A DNA stretch of 64,000 nt from Lacinutrix sp. C3R15 (GTDB lineage Bacteria; Bacteroidota; Bacteroidia; Flavobacteriales; Flavobacteriaceae): positions 508,678 to 572,677 of the forward strand of contig NZ_JAHKPZ010000030.1 of the NCBI RefSeq assembly GCF_018860825.1. Direction: 5' to 3'. Both the position numbers and the translations under genes were made by a program. This document shows, piece after piece, positions 9,151 to 17,596 of the stretch. Numbering within the stretch: the stretch's first letter is position 1; every line of letters starts with the position of its first letter. The notes beneath the pieces were generated by a model. The model did not search any database. It saw only the letters and a list, made by a program, of their open reading frames with translations, and was not told the origin of the DNA.

Positions 9151-9690
9151 TTAATTGATATAATAAGGTGATATCATAAGATAAACAATAACACCTGTAA
9201 CAGCAACATATAACCATAACGGAAAGGTTATACGTGCTATTTTTTTATGTCTTTCAAAATTTTTGGTGATTGCTCTTACATAAGTAATTAGCACAAAAGG
9301 TATGATTACAATAGACAATAAAATATGTGTAATAAGTATAAAGTAATAAACATATTTAACAACTCCTTCTCCTCCAAATTTAGTAGAATCACTTGTCATG
9401 TGATAAGCTACATAAAGCACTAAAAACAAGGCGGAACACATTACAGCTGTGGTCATTAAGTTTTCATGAAGAATAACATTTTTTTTACGTATAGCAAAAA
9501 AAGCGATTACTAAAATAATTGCAGTAAAACCGTTTATTGTAGCATAAAGTGGTGGTAAAAAAGTTAGAGGCTCTACATTTGGTATTCTAACTCCAAATAA
9601 AATGGCGACAACAATTGGTACAACAATAGATAAAGTAACTATCCATTTATTATATTTTTGCTCGTCTTGTATGTTTTGATCTTGACTCAT
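9151..9690 (-). CDS. DUF420 membrane protein, probable oxidase assembly factor
   Basis: A 179-residue protein with five hydrophobic helices (about 18-36, 46-66, 82-98, 112-136, 152-172). Histidines lie at helix ends (LHENLM, YHMTSD, FERHKKIAR, ITHILLS). This matches DUF420, the family of Bacillus YozB (also called CtaM), which is needed for aa3-type oxidase maturation. It follows the SCO gene and precedes the small CxxC protein. Conserved histidines in membrane helices fit heme or copper handling, but the biochemical role is not settled. Confidence 0.88.
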   Translation of the reverse strand: MSQDQNIQDEQKYNKWIVTLSIVVPIVVAILFGVRIPNVEPLTFLPPLYATINGFTAIILVIAFFAIRKKNVILHENLMTTAVMCSALFLVLYVAYHMTSDSTKFGGEGVVKYVYYFILITHILLSIVIIPFVLITYVRAITKNFERHKKIARITFPLWLYVAVTGVIVYLMISPYYIN

Positions 9691-9767
9691 AATTGTTACT
9701 TTTCTATTTTAGTTTTAAAAAAGAAATACTAGTTCTTTACTTAAATTGAATAAGGTATAGTATACTA

Positions 9768-10517
9768 TTATTCGTTTAGTAGTTTGTTAATATCTTCTTT
9801 AAGCATGGTAATTTGCTGTTCCTGACCTTCATCATCTACTTGTTCTTCTTCAGATATCATTCCGTTATAATAAATAATAGGATTACCATTTACTAGTCTA
9901 GAACGAATAAAACCGTTTTTATCTACTAAAGCAAAGTTTCCAGAGTGCTCAAAACCACCTTCTACTTCTGCTTCTTCTGCTGTGTATAAATTAAAACCTT
10001 TATTAGCTAAGTCATAGATTACCTCTTGATCTCCTGTCATTAAATGCCAGTTAGGATTAGTTATTCCATATTTTTTAGCATAATCCTTTAATACTTCTGA
10101 GGTGTCATGTGCTGGATTTATAGTAAAAGAAGCAACACCAAAGTTTTTATTATCTGGAAATGTATTTTGAATATCTACTAAGTTTCTACTCATTCTTGGG
10201 CAAATGGTAGGGCAGGTTGTAAAGAAAAATTCAATAACATACACTTTACCAAGGTAATCTTTGTTGGAAATGGTTTTACCATCTTGATTTTTAAAACTAA
10301 AGTCTGGTACTTTTTTAGGTTGTCCATTAATTTCTAGAAATGCTAAATCTGAAGTTCTTATGGTTCTATCTTCATTAGAAACACTTACGCTTCTACTCTC
10401 TTCTCTAGTAATATCTTTATTAGTAACTCTATCTACTATTTTAGGTATAAAAATAATACCAAATACTAATATGGTTAGCGCTATACCAATATATGAATAA
10501 TTTGATTTTTTGCTCAT
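9768..10517 (-). CDS. SCO1/SenC-family copper chaperone
   Basis: A 249-residue membrane-anchored thioredoxin-fold protein. A helix at about 9-25 anchors it. The copper site of SCO proteins is complete: CPTIC gives Cys102 and Cys106 and the distal histidine is His191 in EHSGNFALVDK. SCO proteins deliver copper to the CuA site of oxidase subunit II and/or reduce its cysteines. It stands in the same run as subunits III and IV and DUF420. Its target is most likely subunit II at 34623-35690, which has a full CuA site. Confidence 0.94.
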   Translation of the reverse strand: MSKKSNYSYIGIALTILVFGIIFIPKIVDRVTNKDITREESRSVSVSNEDRTIRTSDLAFLEINGQPKKVPDFSFKNQDGKTISNKDYLGKVYVIEFFFTTCPTICPRMSRNLVDIQNTFPDNKNFGVASFTINPAHDTSEVLKDYAKKYGITNPNWHLMTGDQEVIYDLANKGFNLYTAEEAEVEGGFEHSGNFALVDKNGFIRSRLVNGNPIIYYNGMISEEEQVDDEGQEQQITMLKEDINKLLNE

Positions 10518-10610
10518 GTTGCTATTATGTATAATTTAAAAATAGGAAAACCTTAAATTAAAAGACCACTTAATGGTATTTTAGGTAACATTCTCTTTAT
10601 TTTAAGTGTA

Positions 10611-11327
10611 TTATTCGGTTAGGTTTTTTAAATCGTTTGCTCTTCTGGTTTCCGAATTGAAATTCCCTTTACGTTTTTGTCTGTATTCTGTAAAAAGAAT
10701 TCTTACATCTTCACTCATTTTATTTTTAAGCTCTGCTACTTCAATACAATTGTAAGATTTTAATTGGTATGCAGGCTTGTTTTTTGCTTTCTCATTATCT
10801 GTTCTATCATCTATTCGTCCTCTTAAATGTAATTCTTTATCAATAATAACCACATCATTAGTAGCAAGGTTTGCGTCTAAATCTTTAATTAGGTGTAGGC
10901 TATTATACACTTTTTTAATTTCTTGTTCGGAAGCAAAAACGTATTTCCAATACTCTAAGTATTCGTATTTACTAAGTTCCTTTTTAAGTTGCTCCACTTG
11001 AGATGTAGCACTTTGTGGAACAACCATAACTATTTGAAATTTTTTAAAACCTTTAAACTTATCATACATCAACTCTTTTAAGTTAGACATAGCAATAAGT
11101 TTATCTATGGGTTTGTTACCTAAAAATCCAAGAATAGTAATATGATCTTTAAGTTGAATAGTATCTTTTTCTAAGGAAGAAAACGAAGTAATGTCTAAAA
11201 CATTATCTTCTAATATATCTAAAGCAATGTAATTGTGTTTTGCAGGATATAAAAACAGTAAAAATAACACTGGAAGGAAAAATAAAATTCCAAGTATTAC
11301 ATTTCTTTTAATCAGCTTTTTGTTCAT
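10611..11327 (-). CDS. SCO-like membrane protein lacking copper-binding cysteines
   Basis: A 238-residue protein with an N-terminal membrane helix (about 9-28) and an extracytoplasmic domain. I do not recognise a named family. The pattern resembles a SCO/thioredoxin fold: a strand HITILGFLG where SCO has its active-site strand, then a helix, FQIVMVVPQ, and VVIIDKELHLRGRIDDRTD, very like the SCO ending (ID-K-G-IRGRYDG). The CxxxC motif is missing; the equivalent stretch reads GNKPIDKL. It directly precedes the true SCO gene. It may be a non-catalytic partner of SCO or an assembly factor; the fold call is an inference. Confidence 0.65.
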   Translation of the reverse strand: MNKKLIKRNVILGILFFLPVLFLLFLYPAKHNYIALDILEDNVLDITSFSSLEKDTIQLKDHITILGFLGNKPIDKLIAMSNLKELMYDKFKGFKKFQIVMVVPQSATSQVEQLKKELSKYEYLEYWKYVFASEQEIKKVYNSLHLIKDLDANLATNDVVIIDKELHLRGRIDDRTDNEKAKNKPAYQLKSYNCIEVAELKNKMSEDVRILFTEYRQKRKGNFNSETRRANDLKNLTE

Positions 11328-11333
11328 AGTACA

Positions 11334-11368
11334 AAAATAAAAAAAGGTGGTTTAATAACCACCTTTTA
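11334..11368 (-). terminator. Terminator after oxidase subunit IV gene
   Basis: A perfect 11-bp stem (arms 11342-11352 and 11357-11367, AAAAGGTGGTT and complement) has a TAAT loop and a U-rich tract on the minus strand. It separates ctaB and the subunit III/IV genes from the SCO/DUF420 group, although read-through is possible. Confidence 0.8.
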
Positions 11369-11395
11369 TATATAATTTAACTGAAAATTCTTGTA

Positions 11396-11776
11396 CTAAA
11401 AATCGGTTTTAATGAAACCTGTTCTGTATACAGACTCAATATAACCACCTTCTTGTAAAAGAATAAATACAAGGTAAAATATTAAGAATACTGCAGTCCA
11501 TACTACCATTCGTCTTAAAGGTTTTACTTCATCACGCATGTGCATAAAATCCCAAGTAATGTAATATGCTTTAACTATGGTTAAAATAATAAATATCCAG
11601 TTTAAGGCTTTCATACCTAAAACGTGCCCCATTAAAGCTTCTGGTTTTAAAATACCTAATACAACTTCTATAACAGTTACAAAAGTTAAGAATGCTAATA
11701 CACCCCAAATTTTAGCTGTATTGGATTTAAATTTCCATAACCCTCTAAATATCTCTAATTTATGTTCGTGTGCCAT
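11396..11776 (-). CDS. Cytochrome c oxidase subunit IV (caa3 type, small membrane subunit)
   Basis: A 126-residue protein with three membrane helices (about 18-40, 57-78, 88-110), the layout of the small subunit IV (COX4_pro/CyoD-like) of bacterial heme-copper oxidases. Conserved features include WxFMHMRDE after helix 2. It lies 25 bases after the larger subunit III gene and ends at a strong terminator. The family contributes to complex stability and carries no cofactor. Confidence 0.85.
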   Translation of the reverse strand: MAHEHKLEIFRGLWKFKSNTAKIWGVLAFLTFVTVIEVVLGILKPEALMGHVLGMKALNWIFIILTIVKAYYITWDFMHMRDEVKPLRRMVVWTAVFLIFYLVFILLQEGGYIESVYRTGFIKTDF

Positions 11777-11801
11777 TTTTTTTAAATAAATCTTTAATTA
11801 A

Positions 11802-12779
11802 TTAAACTAGGTAGAAGAAAGTAAATACAAATACCCAAACTAAATCTACAAAGTGCCAGTAAAGTCCAACTTTTTCAACCATTTCGTAGCTTTTACGTCT
11901 TTCATAAGTTCCTAAAATAACATTAAAAAATATGATAATATTTAGTACAACTCCTGAAAATACGTGAAAACCGTGAAAACCTGTTATAAAGAAAAAGAAG
12001 TCTGCAAATAAAGGAGAACCGTATTCATTTACATGAAGGTTTGCACCTTGTACAAATAGTTTTCCGTTTTCATTTAATTGTTTTATAGACTCTTCTCTAG
12101 ACAATACTGTTTTCTTGCCTTCTGCATTTAAAATTTGTGTTCTTACTAAAACCTCTGGATGCGCTTCTAAACCTTTCGTTATTTCAGACATTGTAAATGC
12201 TGGCAACTCGCTTTCGCTTTCAAACCACAGACCATTTTTACTTTGGTGTTGTGTTCTTTGTCCAGCTTCTACTTTAGCAAAATCTGCTACAGCTACTCTG
12301 TGTCCATCAGTATCAACAAACTGTAAAATATTACCACCTTTAGTTTGTACAGCACCAAATTCACCTTTAATAAAAGTATTCCATTCCCAAGCTTGAGAAC
12401 CAACAAATATTAAACCACCAATTACTGTTAAAAACATATAAATGGTTACTTTGGCTTTATTTAAATGGTGACCTGCATCTACAGCAAGTACCATGGTTAC
12501 TGAAGACATAATAAGTACAAATGTCATGAAAGCAACATAATACATTGGTGCTTCTACACCATGTAAAAAAGGAAAGTGAGTAAACACTTCATCTGCAATT
12601 GGCCAAGAGTCAATAAACTTAAATCTTGAAAAGCCATAGGCTGCTAAAAAAGCGGAAAAGGTTAATGCATCGGAAAGGATGAAAAACCACATCATCATTT
12701 TTCCATAACTTGCCTTAAGAGGTTTATTTCCTCCTCCCCAAGTTTTACCTTCTGTTCCAGTAGCTACTGTAGTATTCAT
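11802..12779 (-). CDS. Cytochrome c oxidase subunit III with a large soluble insertion
   Basis: A 325-residue subunit III of a heme-copper oxidase. Helices are seen at about 28-48, 78-100, 108-130, 258-280 and 305-325, with family motifs such as FFFFITGFHGFHVFSG and the C-terminal YWHFVDLVWVFVF. Most bacterial subunit III proteins of this class are about 200 residues. Here about 120 hydrophilic residues (about 136-254) sit between helices 3 and 4, and they would face the periplasm or cytoplasm as one extra domain. A -7 box (TATTTTTG) with TTTC 19 bases upstream lies just before the start. Confidence 0.92.
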   Translation of the reverse strand: MNTTVATGTEGKTWGGGNKPLKASYGKMMMWFFILSDALTFSAFLAAYGFSRFKFIDSWPIADEVFTHFPFLHGVEAPMYYVAFMTFVLIMSSVTMVLAVDAGHHLNKAKVTIYMFLTVIGGLIFVGSQAWEWNTFIKGEFGAVQTKGGNILQFVDTDGHRVAVADFAKVEAGQRTQHQSKNGLWFESESELPAFTMSEITKGLEAHPEVLVRTQILNAEGKKTVLSREESIKQLNENGKLFVQGANLHVNEYGSPLFADFFFFITGFHGFHVFSGVVLNIIIFFNVILGTYERRKSYEMVEKVGLYWHFVDLVWVFVFTFFYLV

Positions 12780-12806
12780 ATAATTGGTTTAGTTATTAAA
12801 GTTGCA

Positions 12807-12837
12807 CAAAAATAATCATTTTATTTATCTAACGAAA
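12807..12837 (-). promoter_or_regulatory. Putative promoter for the 325-residue subunit III gene
   Basis: On the minus strand TTTC is followed by 19 bases and then TATTTTTG, which fits the Bacteroidota pattern TTTG/TAnnTTTG with one mismatch in the -33 box. The likely start of transcription is about 20 bases before the ATG. Confidence 0.5.
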
Positions 12838-12916
12838 TATACAACAGTAAATTTTAAAGACTATAAACAAGCTTTAATGTATATTAAATAAATGATCTTT
12901 AAAAATGGGTTAAAAA

Positions 12917-13498
12917 TTATCTAACAAAATATAAAAACAAAAAGAGATATACCCATAGAATATCAATAAAATGCCAAAAAGTTGCTGCTAGCTCAAAGCC
13001 TAGCATATTTGTTGCATTATACTTTTGTTTAAAATGATTATAAATTACTACTAACAAGCAAATAAGACCTACAATAACATGTATAATATGCACCATTGCT
13101 ATTAAATAAATATAAGACATAGTAATATTACTGGCTGCACCAGTAAAATAATAACCTAAATCTATGATTTGCTGAAAGCCTTGAAATTGGTTAACAATAA
13201 AAACAACACCTAACGCTAAAGTGGCTAATAACCAAATAGTTGTTTGTTGTCTGTTATTATTTTTTAGAGCACGTTTTGCTAAAATAAAAGTAATACTACT
13301 TATTACAATTACAACAGTACTCATAATAAAAGCATTAGGCAGTACAAATTCTTTTAACCAATCTGGCCTAGCACTACTTACTACAAAAGCACTTGTCCAT
13401 CCTGCAAAAGACATTACTAGTGAAATTATACCAAACCAAAGCATCATCTTTTTTGCTCTGCCGTGTTTTTCTTTTAAAGTACCTTGAGTTAAATCCAT
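12917..13498 (-). CDS. Cytochrome c oxidase subunit III (short form)
   Basis: A 193-residue subunit III with five hydrophobic helices and the conserved ending ATFWHFIDILWVYLFLFLYFVR. This is the standard length. It begins directly next to the stop of ctaB and is followed, after 137 bases, by a second, longer subunit III. Paired subunit III genes are known in Bacteroidota oxidase loci; the two proteins probably sit in one complex. The spacing suggests cotranscription with ctaB. Confidence 0.92.
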   Translation of the reverse strand: MDLTQGTLKEKHGRAKKMMLWFGIISLVMSFAGWTSAFVVSSARPDWLKEFVLPNAFIMSTVVIVISSITFILAKRALKNNNRQQTTIWLLATLALGVVFIVNQFQGFQQIIDLGYYFTGAASNITMSYIYLIAMVHIIHVIVGLICLLVVIYNHFKQKYNATNMLGFELAATFWHFIDILWVYLFLFLYFVR

Positions 13499-13500
13499 AA

Positions 13501-14394
13501 TTAACGTAAAAATTTATCTAATACATACACTATTTGTAGTAGTGTAATGTAAGAAACACTAGCAAGCATTAATGTTTTTGCTGCCTGTGTTGTTAATTTT
13601 TTATATAATTGAAAAGCATAATATAATAGTCCTAAACCTAGAAGCCCTACAATAACTGCCGAAACAGGTGTTATATATAGTTTTCCTGTAAAACCAAAGG
13701 CAGGAATTAGCGAAGCTAAAACCGTCCAAACGGTATATATAATGGTTTGTGTTGCTGTTCCTTTATCTTTTTTTCTGGTAGGTAACATAAAGAAACCTCC
13801 TTTTTTATAATCGTCAAACAAAAACCAGCCAATTGCCCAAAAGTGTGGAAACTGCCAAAAAAACTGTATGGCAAATAAGGTTCCTGGTTCTATACCAAAA
13901 TCATTGGTAGCTGCAACCCAACCTAACATAAAAGGTATTGCTCCTGGAATAGCACCTACAAAAACCGATAATGGTGTTTTTGTTTTTAATGGTGTATACA
14001 CACAAGCATATAAAAAAATAGAAATCGCTCCAAACATGGCTGTTTGCGGATTTATGATATATAAAATAACAATACCTAAAACAGTAAAAACAGAAGCAAT
14101 GGCAAAGGCTGTGTTTACAGACATGCGTCCTGCAGCAACAGGTCTATTTTTAGTTCTATCCATTAAAGCATCTAGATCTTTTTCTATAATTTGGTTGAAC
14201 GCATTAGATGCTCCAACCATAAAATAACCTCCAAAGGCTAATAAAATAAGGGTTTTATAGTCAACAGTATCTACACCTAATAAATAACCAGCAAGCGAAG
14301 AAAACACTACACTTAATGCCAAGCGCATTTTGGTAATTTCTTTAAAATCTGAAATTATGCTATGTTGTACTGTAGATGTGGCTGTTGTACTCAA
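13501..14394 (-). CDS. ctaB: Protoheme IX farnesyltransferase (heme O synthase)
   Basis: A UbiA-family membrane prenyltransferase that adds farnesyl to heme B, giving heme O for the oxidase. The first Asp-rich motif is NQIIEKDLDALMDRTKNRP (N-x5-D-x2-x2-D class) and the second is DDYKKGGFFMLP. About nine helices are visible. An in-frame TTG at 14421 would give 306 residues, but it lies inside the -7 box of a strong promoter. I therefore choose the TTG at 14394, which gives a 297-residue protein starting MSTTATSTVQHS; the first in-frame ATG is at residue 23 of this form. Heme A synthase (ctaA) is not in the window. Confidence 0.93.
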   Translation of the reverse strand: MSTTATSTVQHSIISDFKEITKMRLALSVVFSSLAGYLLGVDTVDYKTLILLAFGGYFMVGASNAFNQIIEKDLDALMDRTKNRPVAAGRMSVNTAFAIASVFTVLGIVILYIINPQTAMFGAISIFLYACVYTPLKTKTPLSVFVGAIPGAIPFMLGWVAATNDFGIEPGTLFAIQFFWQFPHFWAIGWFLFDDYKKGGFFMLPTRKKDKGTATQTIIYTVWTVLASLIPAFGFTGKLYITPVSAVIVGLLGLGLLYYAFQLYKKLTTQAAKTLMLASVSYITLLQIVYVLDKFLR

Positions 14395-14418
14395 ATAAAA
14401 CGCTTTGTTTTGCGAGTG

Positions 14419-14449
14419 CAAAGATACTTTGAAAAGTTTGTTTTACAAA
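14419..14449 (-). promoter_or_regulatory. Promoter of ctaB and oxidase subunit III genes
   Basis: On the minus strand TTTG (14446-14449), 19 bases, then TATCTTTG (14419-14426) match the Bacteroidota housekeeping promoter exactly. It begins at the last codons of the upstream RemB-like gene and would start transcription near 14412, about 18 bases before the chosen TTG start. Confidence 0.8.
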
Positions 14450-16566
14450 TCAAAATACCAATTAAATAAATCGGTTCTAATACCAAAATTAAACCAAACG
14501 GTATTATTACTAAAAGTAGTTGCCGTTTGTGCTTCTGGATTAAAATCTCTAAAGGTGATATCTGCAAATATCTTTAAATTGGTTGCAGGATTAATTAAGT
14601 AGCCTGCTTGTAGGTTTGTATAAAAGGTTTTGGTTTTGTTACCTTGACCAACTGTTACACCTGTATCACTTGGTCTATTGTTATAGCTTAGGTAAATATT
14701 ATTACCATAACTAATGGTATCATCAAAATCTAAACCTCTACTTCCTATATTTATTTTTGCATTTGCAAACCAGCGTTTATAGTGGTAACGACCAATTAGC
14801 ACCAACTCGCTAAAGTTTGCTCCCCAAAGATGCGCCATAGATTGGTTGTTATGCCCATAATTTAAAAAAGTACTGTTATGCGAATAAGTATAAGGCCTTA
14901 CTCTGTTATATTCTGCTTGCAACATTAGGTTATTTACTTTAAAAGCGTTGTAATATTTTAGCCCTAATTGGTAACCAAACTTATTTTTCCAGCTTTTTTC
15001 GCCACCAGTAATATCACTTAAAGAAAACTCATCTAACACAAACTGGCTGTATGCATTGATGTTATCGTTAATTTTATATTTTGCCGATAACCCCATGATT
15101 GCATTTCCTGCATCTTGCCCAGTTTCAAACTCTATAGCACGATAAAAAATAATTGGGTTTAGGTAATTAATATCAAAACCTCTGTTTTGTGATTTTGCCC
15201 AAACAATAGATTCAAAAAAACCAATATTTAAACGTTTTGTAGCATTCCAACTTAAAAAATGGGTTGCCATGTATTTACTTAAATACGCACCTTCTTCATC
15301 TGTTCCTGCTGGTGTAACATCTTTTAACCACATCCAGGTATTGGTATATTTAATTTTCCAGAATTTGGTATTGATCTTTAAAAATGGTGAAGGACTAGCC
15401 ACATCACTTACAAATAAAGAACGATACCCATCACCAATAAAGTTTTTACCATGACCAAACTGCACGTTTAAAAAATTGGTTGGTGAATAGGATAAATATG
15501 CTTCTGCAACCGGATAATCATAACCATCGTCTTTAAATCTTTTTGCAATACCACGACCAGGAATAATTGCAACTTCATCTGAAGCTTTTATAGATTCTGC
15601 ATATTGGTTATAATATTGTGCAAAGCGACCTTGACTTTCATACACCGAAGCATAGAAACTAAACTTTTTTCCCAATCCTCCTTGAATATACAGTCCTCTA
15701 GTATTATTGTAGGTTGAACTAAAATCTGCATCTGTATCTTTACCTACTTCTAAATCAAAAATAGGGTCTATAGTAAACCAATAATCTTCTGCTTGATAAC
15801 GTACTAAATGTTCATTCCATAATTTTCTAGAAAGCAAGGTTTCATTTCCTTTTTGTAATTTTTCATTTTCTGCTTCAAAATTGTAATAATTTGAAACGTC
15901 TTCATATACAAATGGCTTAGACGCAGTATGGCTATTGGTACCAACTAAATTTATATTTCTATCAAATTTAGCATAAGCACTATGCGTAAAAGGTATGTTT
16001 AATTGGCTAGTGAACTCTTTATTAGTATATGGAACCAGTTTTTTATTTACACTATCATACTCTGTTTTAACAACCTCTTCAATAGATTGTTTTGTATTTT
16101 CTTCTTTTTCCTCTAAACTATGCACACTTGTGGTTTGTACATTTGCATTTGCAATTTTAGTTGCTTGATTTATAATAGGAATTTGAATAGGAATAGAATA
16201 TTGTTTAAAAGTAGCTTTACCATTATAAGTACCTGGTTTAACTTTTGGTATTGCATTAAAAACACGAGTTGCTTCTTCTTTTAGCTCTTGATACATAGCA
16301 TCTACATAAATAACACGGAAGGCTCCTTCTTTATCTACTTCAAAAAGAACAACGACTTGACCTATATAATTATCTTCAGTTACTATTTCTGGTGTTTTGA
16401 AGGTGTTATAAATGTGATTTAACACATTAGTATCAAAACAATTTTGAAGGTTATTAATTTCTACAGATTCGCAATTAGGGAAAACTGGTGGCTTTTCTAT
16501 AAATGTTTCTTCTTGCGAAAAGGAAAATATTGGAAGCAGAAGAAGTAAAAGAATGAATCTCTTCAT
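14443..16566 (-). CDS. RemB-like gliding motility outer-membrane protein with TonB-C-like N-terminal module
   Basis: A 707-residue secreted protein with signal peptide 1-17 (FSFS-QEE). Residues about 25-130 form a module resembling a TonB C-terminal domain: PVFPNCE, a paired cysteine in NLQNCF, then VVVLFEVDKEGAFRV and IPKVKPGTYNG. The rest (about 170-707) is rich in aromatic, alternating strands (YRVRPYTYS, LYIQGGLGKKFSFYASVYE) and ends in WFNFGIRTDLFNWYFDL, which fits an outer-membrane beta-barrel. The layout agrees with flavobacterial RemB, a gliding-related surface protein. I am fairly but not fully sure of the name. The next two upstream genes encode TonB proteins with the same module. 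Confidence 0.7.
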   Translation of the reverse strand: MKRFILLLLLLPIFSFSQEETFIEKPPVFPNCESVEINNLQNCFDTNVLNHIYNTFKTPEIVTEDNYIGQVVVLFEVDKEGAFRVIYVDAMYQELKEEATRVFNAIPKVKPGTYNGKATFKQYSIPIQIPIINQATKIANANVQTTSVHSLEEKEENTKQSIEEVVKTEYDSVNKKLVPYTNKEFTSQLNIPFTHSAYAKFDRNINLVGTNSHTASKPFVYEDVSNYYNFEAENEKLQKGNETLLSRKLWNEHLVRYQAEDYWFTIDPIFDLEVGKDTDADFSSTYNNTRGLYIQGGLGKKFSFYASVYESQGRFAQYYNQYAESIKASDEVAIIPGRGIAKRFKDDGYDYPVAEAYLSYSPTNFLNVQFGHGKNFIGDGYRSLFVSDVASPSPFLKINTKFWKIKYTNTWMWLKDVTPAGTDEEGAYLSKYMATHFLSWNATKRLNIGFFESIVWAKSQNRGFDINYLNPIIFYRAIEFETGQDAGNAIMGLSAKYKINDNINAYSQFVLDEFSLSDITGGEKSWKNKFGYQLGLKYYNAFKVNNLMLQAEYNRVRPYTYSHNSTFLNYGHNNQSMAHLWGANFSELVLIGRYHYKRWFANAKINIGSRGLDFDDTISYGNNIYLSYNNRPSDTGVTVGQGNKTKTFYTNLQAGYLINPATNLKIFADITFRDFNPEAQTATTFSNNTVWFNFGIRTDLFNWYFDL

Positions 16567-16626
16567 AGTAAGTTTGCTATTTTATATAAAGTGGAAAGAT
16601 ACTATTTTTTTATAATTGTAAAGATT

Positions 16627-16668
16627 AAAAAAAAGTCGTTAACAATAACTTATTAACGACTTTTATAT
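16627..16668 (-). terminator. Terminator after the 262-residue TonB gene
   Basis: A perfect 12-bp stem (16631-16642 with 16653-16664, AAAAGTCGTTAA and complement) with a 10-base loop and a run of T on the minus-strand transcript. Confidence 0.82.
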
Positions 16669-16692
16669 TATAATAAGGGTATTGTTACTTCT

Positions 16693-17481
16693 TTAATTTT
16701 GTGCGTTAAAAATTATGGGTTGCGAATATACCACAGATACATTTTTATTATGTTGTTTCCCTGGTTTCATTTTAGGCAATTTACCAATTACCGATTCTGC
16801 TTCTAACTTTAAGGCTTTATGCTTAGATATGGCAGTAACTTCTGTTATTTCACCATACTGATTAATTTTAAAACCAACGTTTATTCTTTGTCTACCAGAC
16901 AAACCTAAATCACCAGCAATATCTGTATCAAAATATTTTTGAATATGTTTTGCTATATGTTTAGACATACATGCTTTTCTTTGGGCATTAGTTGTAGCGT
17001 TTTCACATCCTGGAAAAACAGGAACCACTTCTACAAAATCTACAGAGATTATTACAGGTTCTTCTGGCTCTTCTACTAAATCTCTAAAATCAGGTTCATT
17101 TGGTAATAGCGTTGTCGTTACTGGTTCTGTAATAATTTCTGGAGTATCTGCAACAGCATTATCATCTTCACTAATTACAGGGTTAGTAAAAACAATAGGT
17201 TTCTTTTTCTTTACAACCGCTACTTTTTGCTCTTCATAAACCTTAAATTTTTCGGGTACATAATCTATAGGTTCCTCTATAGTTTCTGTAAATTCTATAA
17301 CATAGTTTTTACTAGCAAATTCCATTTCCAGCAGTACATAACTAAACAGTAAGCATACAATTAAACCAACCTGAAAATAAATGGTTGTGTTTTTTTGTAA
17401 ATTTGCATCATGCTTTTGTGAATTTTTCACGTTTTCCTCTTTTTGGCCATTGAGGTCGTGAGATTTCATTTGATTTCTCAT
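16693..17481 (-). CDS. TonB-family energy transducer (262 residues)
   Basis: The N-terminus is cytoplasmic and charged, one membrane helix lies at about 32-52 (IYFQVGLIVCLLFSYVLLEM), a Pro/Val/Glu-rich periplasmic spacer follows, and a TonB C-terminal domain occupies about 150-262 (PVFPGCEN, KACMSKHIAKHI, INVGFKINQYGEITEV, LPKMKPGKQHN). TonB proteins pass proton-motive energy to outer-membrane receptors. No exbB/exbD lies nearby. The spacer is short on prolines compared with classical TonB. It lies between two terminators, so it is probably transcribed alone. Confidence 0.88.
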   Translation of the reverse strand: MRNQMKSHDLNGQKEENVKNSQKHDANLQKNTTIYFQVGLIVCLLFSYVLLEMEFASKNYVIEFTETIEEPIDYVPEKFKVYEEQKVAVVKKKKPIVFTNPVISEDDNAVADTPEIITEPVTTTLLPNEPDFRDLVEEPEEPVIISVDFVEVVPVFPGCENATTNAQRKACMSKHIAKHIQKYFDTDIAGDLGLSGRQRINVGFKINQYGEITEVTAISKHKALKLEAESVIGKLPKMKPGKQHNKNVSVVYSQPIIFNAQN

Positions 17482-17540
17482 AATATTAAAAGTTTATATG
17501 TTAATATTATGCTAAATTCACAATAAGCATACCAAAAAAG

Positions 17541-17571
17541 AAATCCCGTTACAAATAATGTAACGGGATTT
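17541..17571 (-). terminator. Terminator after the 242-residue TonB gene
   Basis: A perfect 13-bp stem (17541-17553 with 17559-17571, AAATCCCGTTACA and complement), a five-base loop, and a T-rich tract on the minus strand. It isolates the two TonB genes from each other. Confidence 0.88.
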
Positions 17572-17596
17572 TAATTTATGAGTAAAAACGTATTGT

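Noticed and set aside
11332..11339. TATTTTTG box just before the SCO-like gene
   Set aside because: It is part of the U-tract of the terminator and lies only five bases from the ATG.
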